Assembly (NCBI GenBank): GCA_033439795.1
Contig: JAUTDP010000003.1
Coordinates: forward strand, 1,426,001-1,490,000
DNA from: Sordaria brevicollis
Taxonomy: Eukaryota > Ascomycota > Sordariomycetes > Sordariales > Sordariaceae
Direction: 5' to 3'
DNA: 64,000 nucleotides
Shown here: piece after piece, positions 22,681-32,964 of the stretch
Layout: every line of letters begins with the position of its first letter
How positions within the stretch are numbered: the stretch's first letter is position 1
The notes under the pieces: generated by a model
Database searches by the model: none
Told to the model about the DNA's origin: nothing
The model's input: the letters and a program-made list of their open reading frames with translations, nothing else
Program-made: the position numbers and the translations under genes

Positions 22681-23520
22681 CCATTTCATTCAAATCCCTT
22701 GATAACCACCCTCGTTAATCACCCATCAACACCGCGAAACAAGATGCGCACGCCCCCTCTGCTGACAACAGGCTAGATCTGGTTGAAGCCAAAGCCGCGA
22801 CAGAATGACTGGTACGAGGCAAGTGAATGGATGCCCTCTCCTCCATTTCATCCCATCTCATCCACGGGAGACCACCTCAGTTCCACCGATACCCTACGGC
22901 CCGGACCCGCCCCACCCCTCCAGCCCGTACCGGACCCCCACGCCATAACGGGTTTATAAGGGGTCTGGTTGGCACCTTCTGTCACCAACAACCGCTTGGG
23001 TTGGGTGGCGCAGCGGTCACCGTCGCAACACTTCAAAACCCCAAAAAGTTTCACACTGTCGGTTCGGGAACGAGTAGCGATGTACATTCAAGTAGCCCAA
23101 AGAGCGCTCCATCACCGTAGACCGCGTCCTACCTTAAGTGCTTGCACAGGTGGGATCTGTTAGTATCTGCAGCGACAAAAGAAGGCGTTTCGATGGTAGT
23201 CGAGGTGTCACTCGCCCGAGCGGTTGTTGGTATTCTCTTTTTTTTTTCTTTTTTTTCGTGATTTTGAAGGGAACATTGAAGGGTGGGTGGGCTAAGGAAC
23301 GGAAGACGGTGCGTTCGAACGGTCACTGTGTCTTAGTTTTTCTTTTTTTTTTTTTTTTCTGTTTCTTTTTTTTTTTTTTTTCACCGTCGTCCAGCCACTC
23401 CAGCCATTAGCAGATGTTATCAACCGGTGAGTTTGCCTCCTCCGGATTTCTCAATCCTCAAGCACTGGCTGACTAGTGTTCAGAACCCGTTGGATTTGAT
23501 GCGGTTGCAGAAATGGATGG
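22681..23520. repeat. Right direct repeat flanking the HET gene, split in two
   Basis: 22681-22880 and 23438-23520 together are colinear with the left repeat. The break lies between tcccatctcatccacgg and gatttctc, which are adjacent (separated by ~20 bp) in the left copy. The intervening 22881-23437 has no counterpart on the left. Confidence 0.68.
22881..23437 (+). mobile_element. Possible tRNA-derived SINE or other insertion inside the right direct repeat
   Basis: The segment is absent from the left copy of the repeat. It contains an RNA polymerase III A-box (tggcgcagcgg, 23006-23016, fits TRGYNNARNGG) and 44 bp later a B-box-like ggttcgggaac (23061-23071; one core A is replaced by G). T-rich runs (23238-23257, 23337-23383) lie at its 3' side. 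This arrangement suits a tRNA-derived SINE, but no target duplication is clear and no second copy lies in this window. Confidence 0.38.
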
Positions 23521-23616
23521 TTATGTATTCATGGATAAGTCGCTACCTATCCGTTCCTCCGTTACTCCCCAAAACCCTCAGTCCACCTTGTTATCTTGCC
23601 TCCTTCGATGGCCCAC

Positions 23617-24265
23617 CTAGTTGTTCGCTGTCTTGTCGTTATAATAATGTATCTATAATTTCATCCGTTAGCCTCTACTCCCATTCTCCCTTTCACCACC
23701 GTGTCAAGCAAGGACAAAAAAAGGCAAAAGAGGCATCACATACCGTCTGATCCGCACACCCGCTCGGAGTCTGATACCCATAAGCCCCCGTGTTTACATA
23801 AAGCTTCTGGTCTTTACAAACCAACCACGCCGCCACATTCTGCCTCTTGACGCTCGGCACCGACCAAGTCAGGGTATCCCCCTGCCACGCAAAAGTGCCA
23901 AACGGGTTCTTGGTCGCGTTAAACCACGTCGCTAGCGTCCGCGGCGGGTTGGCTTTGTCGGCCGGCTCCTCGACCCACATGTACAGCGGAGGGTTGGACA
24001 CCTTGTTGACTAGCTGGCCGGAGGAGTCGATGTTGAATTGCCCTGCTGTCGTGTGCGACTCGAGGATGGCGACGCCGGGGATGTTGGCGGGCTTGGTTTG
24101 GAGGTATTTGTGGTAGTTGGGCGCGACGACGGCGCGGATCCAGTAGGCGCCGGATTGGAGGGTGGTGGGCGTGGGGATGGAGGTTGCTTGGGGCATGGGG
24201 GAGGCGGTTGTGAGACTGCCTGCTCCGAGGAGGAGGGTGGTGGTGAGGAGGAGATGGGAGTGCAT
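23617..24265 (-). CDS. Small secreted protein (IgE-binding-protein-like)
   Basis: Two exons, 24265-23744 and 23652-23617, give 186 codons (185 aa). The 91-bp intron has donor GTATGT, branch GGCTAAC and acceptor TATAG. Residues 1-21 are a signal peptide (LLLTTTLLLGAGSLTTASP). The mature part is Trp/Tyr-rich with two Cys near the C-terminus (VCKDQKLYVNTGAYGY, SGCADQT). It resembles the small secreted fungal proteins annotated as IgE-binding-like; function is unknown. Without the intron the frame runs on as unrelated low-complexity sequence, which supports the splice. ATG 24265 was chosen because the signal peptide starts there; an upstream in-frame Met at 24361 would bury it. Confidence 0.65.
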
Positions 24266-24747
24266 TGTGGCTTGGTTTGGTGTTTGATTCGTTGCTGTTC
24301 GAGGTTCAATGGCGGACGGCGTGGATTCCTTGAGGACCAGTTGTTCAACCAAGTATGGCACTCGGGAAGAGTACCTATATGAGTTTTTGCTTTGGCGGTA
24401 GTGTCCTTTCCGTGGGTTCTCTTAAGCACAAATAGAGCTTGTGTGATTCCGAGCTCAAGGTGGGATGGATGTTCGTCCGGCACTATATCTGTGATCATGG
24501 TAATCTATTTTGCCGGGAAAGAGATGGTCAATCTTTCACTCACTGGTTACCCCAGATTATTCTGGGGCCATTCGACATTTTTGTGCCGTGTCGTCCCGTG
24601 TTAACAACCGGAAGACGGACGCGGGACCCGAACTTGGTTCACAATTGAGAAAGAGTAACCTGCGGCGAGAGCTCTTGCCGTTGCTATTGTACAGTGGAGC
24701 CACTTCAAAAACAAAAGAAAATTCATTTCAACTTGCTCATGATAGCT
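24266..24747. other. Intergenic stretch
   Basis: Promoter of the minus-strand secreted-protein gene and 3' flank of the next gene. No repeat or ORF of note. Confidence 0.5.
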
Positions 24748-25278
24748 TCAGCACGTAGCAGGCAAGAGCGATGGACGCTGGTGCCATTTCGCTCCTTCCA
24801 TCTTTAGCAAGCAGTAGGTACCCCGCCACGATAGGTAAGACGGGCTGGTGTCCCCGGAGAGAGGGCAGCAGCTGGACTTCCCCCAATCCCCGTCACATAA
24901 CTGGGAACCCTTCTCCCTCATAGAGTAGGACACTTTCCCACATCTTAGGCTAGCTTGAAGCGTTTCCATTACATACTTACGATAAACACCTCCAACGTCA
25001 ACACTGCTGCTCTCGAACCATATATCCTGCCGTGTCTTTGAGTCGCAACCTCCGATGTATGCCGCTTGGCGGCTGAAATGAGGCGGAAGGGACGCCTCCG
25101 TCAGGTTTGCCAGTACTTCCCTGCAAGATCGGCAGTTGAAGACGAGGTAGGGTTGTTTAAAGTATGGACTGGAGCGTTTAGTCACGCTTGAGATGCGAGC
25201 TGGACCCAGCCGGAACTTTACGATATGAAGAGGAAAAACCACGATAGCAATCACGGATGCGGCGCGATGTGTTGACAT
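24748..25278 (-). CDS. Hypothetical small, probably secreted protein
   Basis: The frame is open from ATG 25278 to a stop at 24748. A 48-bp intron is likely (donor GTAAGT at 24980, acceptor AAAG ending 24933), giving exons 25278-24981 and 24932-24748 and a 160-aa product; read-through also stays in frame. The N-terminus (ASVIAIVVFPLHIV) is signal-peptide-like. Cys residues occur in FNCRSCREV, GGCDS, LCDGDWGKSSCC and GTYC. I do not recognise a family. Confidence 0.45.
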   Translation of the reverse strand: MSTHRAASVIAIVVFPLHIVKFRLGPARISSVTKRSSPYFKQPYLVFNCRSCREVLANLTEASLPPHFSRQAAYIGGCDSKTRQDIWFESSSVDVGGVYRKYVMETLQASLRCGKVSYSMREKGSQLCDGDWGKSSCCPLSGDTSPSYLSWRGTYCLLKMEGAKWHQRPSLLPATC

Positions 25279-25425
25279 GTGCGCTTATTCGTCTCATTAA
25301 ATCATATCTTCTGCTCCGGGTATCTTGCTAACTTTGTAACGGAAAACCAAACCAACATACTTTCTTCCACCTCACCCCCAACCACTCCTAAACACCATAT
25401 ACTTCATAAAGTCTCCATCTCGACT

Positions 25426-27127
25426 CTAAACCTTCTCATCGTTCTTGTGCTCATGCACCTCAATCTCGTTCTCCACCGTCTTCCTCGCCTTGACAGCCTC
25501 GATCTCAGCGCCAAGTCTCGACTCGCCCTTCTTGGTCTTCCACGGCTTGGGGCCGTCATCACCAAAGAGGATCTCAATCTCCTCGAGCGTCTTGCCGCAC
25601 GTCTCAGGGTAAAAGATCCAGAACCAGACGGCCGCAGTAATGCACAGAACACCAAAGATGATAAACAGCTTCCAGGTAATGTTGACGAACGCGGGCGGGG
25701 TGAACATTCCCAGAGCAAAGTTGAACACCCAGTTGGACATGGCGGCCATGGACATGCCCGTGGCGCGAGTGCCGAGGGACCAGACCTCGGCGGCGTAGAT
25801 CCAGCAGACGGGGGCCAAAGTCAGGGCGTAGACGACGATGAGCATGTACGAGAAGAAAATGACCGTGTTGGCGGGCGCGCCCTTGTGCACGCTGATGACG
25901 ATGTTGGCGTTGCCGCCGACGCCCTCGGGCACGTTGGTGTGGTGGGCGCCCATGACGCCGCCGACGACGAAGTGGCAGAAGCCCATGCCAAGAGCACCAT
26001 ATACCAAAAGTGTGCGACGGCCGGTCTTGTCGATGAAGAGCCACATGACACCGGTGAAGATGATGAAGACGGCGTATTGGATACCCGAGGTGACCATGGC
26101 GACGTCGCCCTTGAGGCCGGCCATTTGGGCAATGTAGGTGAGGTAGTAGACGATGACGTTGGCGCCGGCGAGTTGCTGTTGACGTTAGTTATGGTTCTGG
26201 ATGATGGGATATATTGGGATATATAAAAGGGGTGGACCTACCTGCCAAGCCTGAACAGTCATACCAGCCATGGTGCGCTTCCACATGCCGTTCTTGACAA
26301 ACTTCCTCCAGCCCTTGCCGGCCTCGCGCTCGGCGTTCATGACAGTGACAATCTCCTCCCACTCGGCAACGACTCTGGGGTCATCAACGTTGCCATCAGC
26401 CTGGATGTTAGCCAGAGTGGCAATGGCCTCCTGATCTCTGCCGACCTTGGCCAGCCATCTGGGAGACCTGGGCAGGAAGGGCAAGCCGAGCATGAGGAAG
26501 AAGCAGGGGACAAATTGCATGCCCCAGGCGGTGCGGAACGAAGCGGTGCCCTCGATGGAAGCGCAGCCGTAGCCAATGAAGTACATGATCAGGATACCGA
26601 ACTCAATGGCGAGCTGCTGGATGATGACGAGGGAGCCACGCTTCTCGGCCTTTGCGATCTCGGCAAGGTAGACGGGCACCTGCGAGGAGGTGATGCCGAC
26701 GGTGAAGCCGTTAAGGACACGGCCGGCGATGAGCTGGCCATAGTTCTGGCAGGCGACCTGGATGGCGGTGCCAATGAGCCAGAAGAAGCAGGCCAAGAAG
26801 ATGGAGTCACGGCGACCGATCTTGTCGGAGAGGGGACCAGCAACGGCAGAGCCGACGACGGAGCCGGCAGCGAGGGCAGAACCGATGGCGCCTTGGATGA
26901 CATCAGAGGGGTTGTTGAAGTAGTCGATGTATTGGTCGGTTACGACGATGGCGGACATGGAAGAGATATCGAAGCCGAAGCTGAAGAGCCATGGTGGTTA
27001 GTATTTCATCCCATGCGTATGTAGTGTGAAGATGGGATGGCATGACTTACAGAGCACCACCCAGGGTGGCAATGATAGCCACGAGGTGGACATTGTAGAT
27101 TGTCGGCAGCTTAAGCCCGAGCCCCAT
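25426..27127 (-). CDS. MFS sugar transporter
   Basis: Three exons, 27127-27051, 26980-26242 and 26175-25426, give 522 codons (521 aa). Introns are 70 and 66 bp; the second ends CTAACGTCAACAG. Sugar-porter signatures are in order: GGALFGFDISS in TM1, PLSDKIGRR in loop 2-3, PRSPRWL before the central loop, QAWQQLAGAN in TM7, a DKTGRR repeat in loop 8-9 and PETCGKTLEEIE after TM12. Twelve hydrophobic segments are present. It imports a hexose or related sugar across the plasma membrane; the exact substrate cannot be read from sequence. A copia LTR element sits 145 bp upstream of the start codon, so its promoter is truncated or displaced. Confidence 0.9.
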
Positions 27128-27272
27128 CTTGACTTGTTGTTCCCGCAGCGGTGGCGGATGTCGAGGAGGAGGAGATGTTGATTAGAGACAGAGTCTTACA
27201 GAGACACTGACTTCTTTCTTCATTTCCTCGAGACAGAACTGGGAGCAGTCCTCCTTATACATGTGTTTTCCT

Positions 27273-27277
27273 CCTCC
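27273..27277. repeat. Target-site duplication (left) of copia element
   Basis: CCTCC lies directly before the TG of the 5' LTR. The same five bases follow the 3' LTR at 32960-32964. Confidence 0.85.
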
Positions 27278-27458
27278 TGTCACAATACTAGGTGGCTGGC
27301 CTGCAGGGATAACAGGAGTGTACGTGACTTAAATAACCGAGGTCTGGAGTCTGAGGGATTTTTACACAGTAGCCAGAGATCTACACGTCTGCAGAGTCTT
27401 ATACAGTTACATACAATTAAGCCTTCTTTGCTCCCCCAATATTATTACTATTATAATA
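27278..27458 (+). repeat. 5' LTR of copia element
   Basis: 181 bp, starting tgtcacaatactagg. It is homologous over its full length to 32779-32959. The differences compared are transitions. The outer part keeps CA and TG dinucleotides. Confidence 0.9.
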
Positions 27459-30400
27459 ATTAAAAGTCTTATCGATTCGCCTAAATTACGGCATTAATAA
27501 CGTTAATAACAATAAAATTAACAATAACGATAATATCTTCGAAGATTAATAATATTCGTCTCAATTCCCCTAAGGATTGGCCTACCTAGGAAGATACTTT
27601 TATTTCCCAAATTTAGAACCTAGGCCTATAAAAATATATTAATTTTATAGATCGCTAACTTTAGTTAACGAAACCCTTTAAACCCAATATTCTCGATTAT
27701 ATCGGCTAAGAACCCGAAGGAGAGACCGCTACTAAGAAGAAGGCTCGTTTTAAAGAATTATTTAATATTATAATTAAATACGGTTTTTATTATAAATATA
27801 ATTATTACAATTATATAATTAAAAAAAATAATTAGCGTATAGATTTAAAAGTAATTTTTAATTTAGGGATTAAAAAAACTTAATTAAGTCTATAAATAAC
27901 CGAAACCGTTAGAGATTTATATTACGAAATTAATTTTATTAAATATTTTAATATTTACGAATAGTACGATAATTTTATTAAAGCTATATATTTTAACGAT
28001 CGAAAAGTTAAGAAATAAATTAAAACTTAATTAATTTTTATTTTACGCCTAAATTATACTATTAAAGATTAAATTATTTAATTATTTTATTAAGAATAGG
28101 CTATAGCTTTGTATAAAGCCCGTAGGGTCCTTGGATTTAATAACCCAAATATTTAATTTACAAAATTCAATTATATAATTAAAAGAAGTCCTTTTTTTTT
28201 ATAAATAAATACGTACTAATTTTAATATAATAAAGAGTTGGAAAAGGATAATTATATAGAGATAGGATTCTATACCGTTATTAAAGATTTTTGTAAAGTA
28301 GTAATAATAAATCCTATTTAGGGTAAAGGCCGGCTAACCCCTTTATTAAAAAGTGCGGTATTTACAATTATATTAAGTAGAGAGCCTATTAAGGAGGACG
28401 CTCCTAATAATAAGGAAAACCTTAGTACGGATATTAGAAAAGGGCGGGGAGAGGTTATAATATTAATAAAGAAGAAGGGAAGTAAAAAAAATACGTCTTT
28501 TAAATTTACTAATAAAAAACGCACTTCCTCCTTTTTTTAGTAAGTTCGTAAGACGAGACGTTCTACCTATAAATTTTATAATTAATTCGGTTACGAAATT
28601 GAATTATATTATTATATATGCTTATAAATTACTTTCGAAAGTTAAATAGTAAACGAGGATATTAAAAAACGTACCGCCATTAATATAAAGAAGGATAAGA
28701 AGCTTAAGGAGGCTATTCTCTAATTGCGTAAATAAAGGGAGGATGAGTTTAATTAAAAGTAATTCTATAATCGTTTAATAAATAAGAGTAATTTTTTAAT
28801 ACTTACGGATTACTATGCTATATACTTATTAAAAGACTTTATAATTTTCAATTTAAGTACAATAATTTATATTTTTAATAAAATTAATCGATTTAAAGAC
28901 CTTTCCCCTATAAATATAGGCGATTATATATAGGTTGGTAGTAATTATATCTTTATCGAAGGGTATAGTATTATAATAATTAGGGTTTAAAATAACGTAG
29001 GGTTAAGGGAGTTAATCCTCCCTAACGTCGCTTTAATACCGAATATAATTTGTAATTTTATTTCCTTAAAATAATTCGAAGATAATTATATTTTCTAGGA
29101 TTATAAGAATGGGTGCTTACGCTCTAATTTCACGAATTCCCTAATCTACTACGTATATTCTATTAATAAATAATTTATATTAGAGTACGTCCCTCTATTA
29201 AAAAATAGTATTAACGAATTTTCTTTTACGGTATATATTGCCTTTAATTATTCCTAATAAAGGCTATAGGAGGGCGTAACCTTCTATTAGTACTTTTAAT
29301 TTAGTTACTTAAAATTAGATACGTTCGCTAAATTAATTGAATAAATCTATAGGGTTCGATTTAAAGGTCTAAATTTAATATATTACGAACTATATATTAT
29401 AATTAAATTAAAGCGTTAAATACATAAAGAATTTCGTAATTATTTAAAAGGTTTAAAATTACGCTTCGCTATTAATTTCTTTTTTTATAATAAGATTAAA
29501 ATACGAAGTAGGGAATATTTAAACCTAATAGTAGTTATAAATCGATAATTTAAGTATATTTAAACGTATTATTTAAATAACCGAGAAGCCGATTCTATAT
29601 TGGTATATTTCTAGAGCCTTTTTACGGGCCTATAGACCTAATATAAAATCCTCCCTCGTATTATAGAATATAATAACGAAATGAATAATAATCGAAAGAT
29701 TACAACGTAGTTAATTAAATATAATATTATAGTCGAGCCCTCTATACTTTATATATAGGCGTAAAATAGCGGTATAAAGCGTTTAAGGGGTATAATTAAA
29801 ATTAAGGCGGCGTTAATATATATAAATACGAATTTGCCCGAAGTATTCTAATTAGAAATTATATACGTAGCCGCGTATTTCTATAATTTAACGCTTAAAG
29901 TAAACTATTATTAGAAGGCTCCTAAAAAGAGATTCGAATTATATTATAACCTTAGAAATGGTAATATATTATTAATAAATCCCTCCCCTATAATCGCGTA
30001 TTTGAAGATTTACGGTTATAAAGCCTTTACTTTTATTACCGCCGTTATAAATAATAAAGAAAGGATTAGAAAATTCAAAAGATGTACGTAGATCGGGTAT
30101 TTAGTCGGTTACTAATTAACGAATTAATATAAGGTTTGGAACCCCTATACTAATTAAATTATAATAATACAAAACGTCGTATTCAACGAAGACGAAGTAT
30201 TTTTGGATAAAATTAAAGAAATCTATAAATCCTTGTAGATTTCCTTTAAAAAGTTAGCTATATAATTAAAAACCCTTTATAATATAAATACCGCCGAAGT
30301 AAATTAATTAAAGTTGCTATAAGCTCTCCCGACGCCTAACTTTATAATTATAGGCTTTTTAACCGATGCGAACGAAGCGATCGATGCGATTAATATTTTG

Positions 30401-32778
30401 GAGGAGGGGAAATAAGAGGAGGAAGCGATCGTAGAACTATTAGGGGATTAATACTAAGTGCAAATAGGCTAAATCCTATTAGATTAATATTACGAATTAA
30501 TAGGCTAATTCCTATTATAAGTATAGGGGTTAGAGATTTTAACCGAATTTCTAAAGAAATTAATTTTAATACTTTTATAATTAATTATTAACTTTTAGAA
30601 TACGGTTATAAATTTAGAGGATGAGGGGTATTATTCTACGTCCTTAGCCCTAAATAAAATACCGGCATCGTTCCTAATTAGTAAATTTTTAAAGTCTAAC
30701 GAGGATTTATAGCTAATTATAAATTAGTATTTCAATTAGGCCGTATTTTTTTTAACCGGACGGGGTAACCGTCCTATAAGTCTCTAGGGAGATTAGGTCG
30801 TCGACCAAAATTTCCTAGAAAAGATACGAGAGAGGGGTATCGAAATCGATCTTAGCTATAACCCCAAATTAAAATTAATAAGGGAGAAGGTCGATTGGCT
30901 ATAAAGGTAAAGATTCCTAAAAACCTTTTATTGATTTAATTTTCTACTATTTTTAAAATATTATTAAGCGTTTAACTTTCATCCTATAAAGGAATTATTT
31001 AAAGTTGTAAAGAAGGAGTATTTAGTTGAGTATAATAAAATAAAATCCTAAGAATAAGTGAATATTAGGGATATAAATAGGAAGGAGATCCTAGGGTTAT
31101 AATAGGTCTACGTTTATAAATTTAATTAAGACGGTAGATTCTAGAAGTATAAAACTCGTTTAATAATACGAAGAAATTAGTAAATTAAGGATAGAATTTG
31201 TAAAACCTATATAATTACGCTAATAATTAAATCCTTCTATATTTTTATAATAATTATAATTTATTTCAATTTAGATTTAATTTAATACGACGTTAAGAAT
31301 ACCTTTATTAATACTTTATTAAATAAATTAATCTATATATAAATTCTTCCTAAGTATTAAAAGAAAAGCTAGATAGTTCGATTATTTCGAGCGTTATACG
31401 GGTTGCGTAGATTATTATTCTTATAGTAATAAAAGTTTATTAAAACCCTTATAGTTATAAGTATATCCCTTATCCCTTTTAAGCCTAATATTCTAATTAA
31501 GGATAATATATTCCTCTTTTTTTACATTAATAATATTATAATCGCTTACTTAAATAGGGATAAAGAAGTAATTATAATTAAAGGGGTAATTATTACTTTT
31601 AAGAAGAAATATTAATTAATTAGCGGAAAGGAGTTGAAATAATTCTTAGGAATTAAAATTATTCGTAATTATAAAAAACGGCTAATTTAATTATTATAAT
31701 ACGATTATATTAATAAAATTATAAATAAGGTTAAAAGGATAAAGAGATTCTTTTAAACCCCTATAGTTAAAAAGGAGTTAATCCTTTACGAAGATAAAAT
31801 ATTACTATACAAAATTATTATTTACTAGGTTAAAATCGGCTTTATCCTTTATATTATTATTACTACGCGCCTAAACGTTACTTTCCTTATTTCTAAATTA
31901 ATTCGTTTCAATTCGAACCTTAGTCCGATATATTATAGGATTATAAATTATATCCTTTTATATTTATTATTAATTTAAAATTACGCTTTTTAATTAAATG
32001 GATTAGACCGTTAGGATTTTTATATAATAATTAATTCCTCCTTCGTAAATAATTCCCTTAATTATAAAAATTCCTAAATATTTATTTTAAAACTCTTAAG
32101 CATAACCGTAAATTAGCGAATTAATAAGTAAAATACGGTAATTACCTCTTTTACGGAGGTAAAATTATTATCTTTGAATTAGGGCGTTAAAGAAGTTATT
32201 TACGCCCGTTATTTATTTAACGAATTAACAGTAGGATTCGACTAGGAAATTACACTTATAAATTATAATAATAAGTAAACGATTTATTTCGTTATTAAGG
32301 AGGGTATACACTTAATAATTAAATTGAAGTACGTGGATATTTATAAGTATTAGTTATATTAAATATAGGAAAGGAAATTTATCGACGTTATTTATATCCC
32401 GATTAAAGAATAAATCGCCGACGGTTTTACAAAGAATTTCGGGCCTATAAATTATTACGTATCGATAGAGTAATTAAGATTCGTAAAGCTCTAGCGGCTA
32501 CCGATTAAATTGCTAGAAATTACAAATGCGTTTATTATAGTAGGGATATTTAAAAGGGTAGTGGATTTAGAAGATAAAGATTAGGAGGAGTTAAAGGATG
32601 AAAAGGTTATAGATAAATTAGATAGGAGACTTTATAATTTATTTAAAAGTTAATATAATAGATAAAGATTTTAGGGAAATATTATTATATTAGGAATAGA
32701 GGTATAAGATTCTTGGAGGATTATAGGGCATTTTTAGGTAAATTTAGTACTAATTTATAGTATAGATTTAAGGGGGTG
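27459..32778 (+). pseudogene. Copia gag-pol relic
   Basis: Coding remains of one plus-strand polyprotein with stops about every 10-20 codons, almost all explicable as C-to-T on Gln or G-to-A on Trp codons. The gag part (27.6-29.0 kb) is less recognisable than integrase, RT and RNase H. AT content is extreme. Confidence 0.85.
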
Positions 32779-32959
32779 TGTTATAATATTGGGTAGTTGG
32801 CCTATAGGGATAATAGGAGTGTACGTGACTTAAATAACCGAGGTCTGGAGTTTGAGGGATTTTTATATAGTAGCCAGAGATCTGTACGTTTGCAGAGTCT
32901 TATACAGTTACACACAATCAAGCCTTCTTTGCTCCCCCAATATTATCACCATTGTAACA
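32779..32959 (+). repeat. 3' LTR of copia element
   Basis: 181 bp, starting tgttataatattggg and ending in attgtaaca. It is followed by target duplication CCTCC (32960-32964). Confidence 0.9.
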
Positions 32960-32964
32960 CCTCC

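Larger units (their letters stand above)
22597..23616. other. Intergenic after HET gene: right direct repeat with an insertion
   Basis: It holds the right direct repeat, interrupted by ~557 bp that contain a SINE-like segment and T-rich tracts. No protein gene is supported. Confidence 0.6.
27278..32959 (+). mobile_element. Ty1/copia LTR retrotransposon, RIP-inactivated
   Basis: 5682 bp with 181-bp LTRs, TG...CA ends (CA turned to TA in the left LTR), CCTCC target duplication and a polypurine tract (32770-32776) before the 3' LTR. Reading the plus strand through RIP stops (TAA/TAG at former Gln or Trp codons) gives the copia order. An integrase relic lies near 29300-30250 (PEVFQLEI then AAYFYN, later LVGYQLTNQYKVWNP). 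Reverse transcriptase covers ~31000-31760: the YVDD-type box is now TAC ATT AAT AAT at 31523-31534, followed by a FLGIKIIR-like segment. RNase H at ~32150-32480 has an SSTEAKLLSLNQGVKEV-like segment and an ADGFTKNF tail. Integrase before RT sets the superfamily. No intact ORF remains; it is dead. Confidence 0.92.

Noticed and set aside
22981..23090. Functional tRNA gene suggested by the A-box and B-box
   Set aside because: No cloverleaf can be closed and the B-box core is altered; at best a SINE head.
27263..27463. Short ORFs within the LTRs (27263-27463, 32797-33006)
   Set aside because: They are homologous only because the LTRs are repeats; no coding evidence.
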